DNA of 64,000 nucleotides from Ulota crispa. Taxonomy: Eukaryota > Streptophyta > Bryopsida > Orthotrichales > Orthotrichaceae. Positions 60,309-64,000 of this stretch are shown here, piece after piece. Position numbers and translations under genes: made by a program. Positions within the stretch are counted from its first letter, which is position 1; each line of letters opens with the position of its first letter. The notes beneath the pieces were generated by a model. It made no database searches. It was not told the DNA's origin and saw nothing but the letters and a program-made list of their open reading frames with translations. The stretch covers positions 11,682,789-11,746,788 of the forward strand of contig OY987242.1 of NCBI GenBank assembly GCA_963920765.1. The letters are read 5' to 3'.

Positions 60309-60904
60309 ATTGTGGCAAATATTCACCTAGAGAAAGGACGCGACCTGCACTTGAGAAAAGCAAATTTTGAATCTTCAGAATTCCAAGAGAGATGTGAGTT
60401 CTGGTTGAGAGATTCGAGAAATCCAGCCACTGGATGGCTGGATTCAGTGCAGTTGAAAAGTTTTCAAGGACTATACTCATGTGCAGCATCTCAAATTGCA
60501 ACTGGGGCAATTGGACTCATAAAGGTCGGACAAAGCGAAAAAGCGAAAAAAACAAGAAATAACAGAACACAAAAGCAAAACAAGCACATCCCTGAGGCTT
60601 TCTAGTTACTCAACTTTTATATCAATTATAGATGCCTTGTCTTGACTGCATGCCCGACTCAAGTGAATGTTTGAAAAGTTTGGTTTAACCTCCCCTACTT
60701 TCTATAAATCCCCCCATCAACAAGAAAGCTGTGGTTCTCACCCAAAAAACTGTGGAAGAGAATAAGATTTGGAGATTTTTTTCCTTTCTTCTTCTTTCTC
60801 TACAGCTTCTTCCCTAGCCTCTTTCTTGCGCCTCTTGTGATTAAGCCTTTTTATTGTAAACTCTTAATATGTGGCTTCAACTTCGTTTGAACCACATTGT
60901 TTTA
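60309..60904. other. Gene-free stretch with pyrimidine tract
   Basis: Contains a T/C-rich tract at about 60776-60835. A 97-codon ORF at 60312-60605 ends in a Lys/Gln-rich tail and has no known domain. Confidence 0.35.
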
Positions 60905-61427
60905 GGGCATCTGCAATGCACCCACCAAGCAAGCCCGGTATATTATGTCTAGTTTTTTAATAGACAATAAAGCATACCATAAAAATATATAATTTGAAGG
61001 ACATTAAAAATATTATTGTGAAAATTTAATAAAAATTTGGGTTTGGACATTGACTTATTTAGATACATCTCACCAAATGTTGGCTAGTTTCCAAAAAATT
61101 TAAAGGCCTCTTCAAATCAAACCTAAAAAAGGAAATTTCAACCAAAGGGACAGTACAATAACGTCTCAATGATGTCCCTTTGACTGAAATCTTCTTTTTT
61201 AAGCTTGATTTGAAGAGGCCTCTAATTTTTTTGGAAGCTAGCCAACATTTAATAGGATATACTATATCTAAATAAGTCAATATCCAAATCCAAATTTTAT
61301 TACTTTTTCACAATAACATTTTCAATACCCTTCAAATCATAAATTTTTATCATATACTTTATTATCTATTAAAAGACCAAACTAAATATACCGGATTTGT
61401 TTACTAGGTGCATTGCAGATGCCCTTA
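60902..61427. mobile_element. Tourist/Harbinger-like MITE, 520 bp, with embedded core
   Basis: TTA at 60902-60904 and 61425-61427. Terminal repeat GGGCATCTGCAATGCACC is perfect over 18 bp. The arms stay similar for over 100 bp. The central palindrome (about 61036-61300) matches the core of the unrelated-ended element at 31561-31991. Confidence 0.82.
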
Positions 61428-63067
61428 GAAAGTGATGGTTTCAGCAATGACTTAGTCACATGACCCACTCTATCTCATATGTTTGGATTACTATTATGAC
61501 AAGTATGCCTTGCACGCTCTTTGAGCATTGTTTCTCTCAATTTTTTTTACTTTTGAGGTGAATTTTCACCCTCTTTTCCTTGCCTATTCCTCTTTTCAAA
61601 ATTTGTAACTAAATATCAAGCCACAAAATAACTAAATCGTTTAAATGTTGTTGTGGTCAATTGACAATTCCTTTGTAATGACATACAAAGCACTTTCTAA
61701 ATTTGTGATAATCATCCAATTGCACTGTTTTTTTTGTTTAATGTTGTTTTGCACAAAGAAAGTTGTTTCACACATTATTGTACTCACACATTGACATGTA
61801 CTTGCCATTGACATTTGGCTATTTCAAAACAAATAAGAAAACTAGGATATTTAACCAATCTTCTTTATTAGCCAATTGTTTATTATCCACCTAATATATA
61901 TCCAATCTTTTAAGAAATGAACAAGCAATAATTCACATCTTCACAATCTTTGCCAAATATTTTTTTTAAAACTTTTTTTACCAATAGATTTCTAGTCTTT
62001 ATACACTTCTTTCCAATTTTGCAACCTCCAAATCTAAAATTCAATTGATTTTTTTTGCCAAACTAACAAATTGACAATACACTAACTATTGGTTCTCCCC
62101 GATTACACTTTATGTCAATCCTACTTGCCCTCAAAATTCCCTTAGAGGCAAGTAGAAAATTATAAACCAATCCAAAGGCCACATGTTACCCCTAAGCAAC
62201 AAGCATTGTAGATTGACTAAGGTGTAATTGCAAACCCTTTCAAGCATCTCCACCCCAGCCGCTGCAAGCCAGCAAGCAGCCGAGTGAGGAAGCATGGGGA
62301 GGGGGAGGAAGCATAGTGGGGCAGCAAAGTGGCTTGTGGAGCCCACCTTGTCCGAAACCTCAAGCCACTACCCTGATTAATCACCAAAGTGACCAAACTA
62401 TTGTAATCCGCGCTTCCCACATCATTGACACGTGTTGCAATGTCATTGGATTATCCACCTGGCATTTCTCTTCTTGGCCCGCCATTTGGGAGGGACTTTT
62501 TGGGGTTGAACTCCCTAGCCATGCTGGTCGCCCCTCCAACCTGGCATTGCCAGAGCCAAGTGGAGGAGGCTAGGCTCTGCTCGACCCGCCCAACCCGCTT
62601 GGCCGGCGCTGCGGGCCAAGCAGCCCAAGCCCACGGCCGGGTGGAGATGGACTTATGGCATTAAAACACCATCTCCCACCATCTCCTATTTTCTCAAGTC
62701 CTAAGGGCCGCTTTATACTACGAGTCAAGGCCACAAAAACTTGGGACCATTTTGACCAAAATTTTAGCTCAAATGGTCTTAAGAACGGCCTCAAGTGCCC
62801 ATGACAATATGAATATAATGGGGGCTAACTCTCTTATTTGTAAATGCTTTAAGGCCAAAAAGTTAAGGCTGCTAGAGCAAACTATGAAAACTTCAAGAGA
62901 AAAGGGATAAAAAAAAGAAACCAAGGATAATTGTTGATATTTTTACTCCATCCTACGGTGTTGAGGGCCTCTTTACACTAGTGATCAAGGCAATTTTTGT
63001 AATGTGATTGGAGGAGGAAAGCTGTCCTATCTAAGTCTACTTTATACTAGTTGAAAATAAGGAAAAT
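61428..63067. other. Gene-free stretch with a GC-richer patch
   Basis: AT-rich apart from about 62230-62690, which is GC-rich and open in several frames without a recognised product. GGGCCGCTTTATACTACGAG at 62706 and AGGGCCTCTTTACACTAG at 62964 resemble ends of the 7406-7572 MITE family; I could not pair them. Confidence 0.4.
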
Positions 63068-63337
63068 GACCAAGAACACCATATTCATTAAATTGGGAAT
63101 TTTTGGACAATTTGGGACTTTTGAAGGTTTTAGTTGATCCCCTAAAACCGTGTTTGCAGCATTTTTTTAGGTACACGTGCCCTCACATGAGAGGAGGAAT
63201 TTGCGAGGGAAAAAATCTTAGTGGGTCAAACCAAATTTGATAGCTTCAAATTTGGTTTAAATTAACCTTTTGGGTTTAAGGTGAAGTTCAGTTTGGGAAT
63301 TGCAAATTCCCAATTTAATGAATATGGTGTTCAAGGG
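63068..63337 (+). mobile_element. TIR element, family B copy 2 (about 270 bp)
   Basis: Inverted ends share AACACCATATTCATTAAATT. The body matches 5650-5926 in reverse orientation, including TCACATGAGAGGAGGAATTT. Non-coding. Confidence 0.68.
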
Positions 63338-64000
63338 CAAAAAGGATGAGAAAATGACATGGAATTCTACATGTCATAAAGTGAATAATGTTTCATGGTC
63401 ACCAAGATTTCCAATTGAGACACTCTCAAGAGGTTCTTTGACCAAATTTTTCGAGTGACCAAACCATCCCAATTTTTTTGATTAGTCTACTTTTGTCAAG
63501 CTTTAATACTAATTATTATTGAGAATGCTATTTTACTAATGCTTTATTGCTGAAATGTTGTTTTGCTACAAAGAATGTATTTTGGTTGGTGTAGTTTTAG
63601 TTTTACCAAGGTAATCAAAGTTTATTGAAATATTTATTGTAACAAGTGAACTGTTTTTAATGTCATGTTTTTTTACATCTAATTCTATTGTAAAAACACA
63701 CCAAAATTATTCCATTGTAAAAATACATCAAAATTATTCCATGGTAAAAACACATTTAAATAATTGCATGGTTATTTACTTTGTATTTTCCACTATGTAC
63801 TATTCACTAAGGTTTTAAGAGTAGAATTTTGCAATCTTCTTGGTTACAAGTCTCCTCCTTTATTTCTTGGCATCCAAATTCTTGAAATTTTATTAAAAGA
63901 TGAGAAGAAAAGAGAGGGGAGAGAGTAAAAAAAGAGAATAAAGGAAAGAGTAGAATAACTAACCAAATCTCCAAGGGACCAGTCTAAGTTCACTTTACAC
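63338..64000. other. Window end, AT-rich with purine-rich tract
   Basis: No gene. A 60-bp purine-rich tract (about 63899-63960) could be a polypurine tract of an element continuing beyond the window. The last bases (TTCACTTTACAC) resemble the termini of the 7406-7572 family. Confidence 0.3.

Noticed and set aside
1..64000. tRNA, rRNA or CRISPR features
   Set aside because: I looked for tRNA B-box-like sequences, conserved rRNA words and regularly spaced repeats and found none I could support.

Overview
The window looks like nuclear DNA from a green-lineage eukaryote, a land plant or streptophyte alga. It is very AT-rich between genes. It holds two intron-split housekeeping genes with GT-AG introns of about 60-610 nt, and its transposon remnants are plant-like: CACTA ends with 3-bp target duplications, TTA/TAA-flanked Tourist/Harbinger-type MITEs, a pogo/Emigrant-like MITE and a Copia-type LTR with an initiator-Met primer site. 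The species cannot be named from the sequence.

Two genes can be rebuilt exon by exon, both on the minus strand. ALG10 (17573-20918, nine exons, about 522 aa) is the ER glucosyltransferase that adds the last glucose to the dolichol-linked N-glycan precursor. A guanylate kinase (39497-41180, six coding exons, about 300 aa) has a complete kinase domain and a long, low-complexity C-terminal tail. An alternative terminal exon would give a classic kinase of about 203 aa. A short ORF at 27197-27421 may be a third, unrecognised gene. Three further GC-richer islands (8.5-8.9, 38.4-38.9 and 56.2-56.9 kb) contain only unrecognised ORFs.

Most of the rest is small non-autonomous DNA transposons. The dominant set, about 18 elements or half-elements covering roughly 9.4 kb (about 15% of the window), has ends of the form TTAA|CCCYTRA...TYARGGG|TTAA, that is TTAA target sites with CCC-starting termini as in piggyBac (or Kolobok) transposons. 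They are packed at 42.4-50.3 kb, where several stand end to end sharing one TTAA between neighbours. A second set consists of four hairpins of 200-230 bp with TAAGGT ends (8.2, 24.5, 33.6 and 58.5 kb). Other families occur as matched full-length pairs at opposite ends of the window (2451/52643; 5650/63068).

Layout: 1-17 kb, repeats and AT-rich gene-free DNA; 17.5-21 kb, ALG10; 21.7-26.5 kb, a minisatellite and MITEs; 26.5-29 kb, a GC-richer island with a possible small gene; 30-39 kb, MITEs and gene-free DNA; 39.5-42.2 kb, guanylate kinase with GC-rich, poly-G-bearing upstream DNA; 42.4-50.3 kb, the TTAA-element cluster; 50.6-52 kb, an LTR and a degenerate tandem repeat; 52.6-64 kb, assorted MITEs and gene-free DNA. 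The two genes share no pathway.
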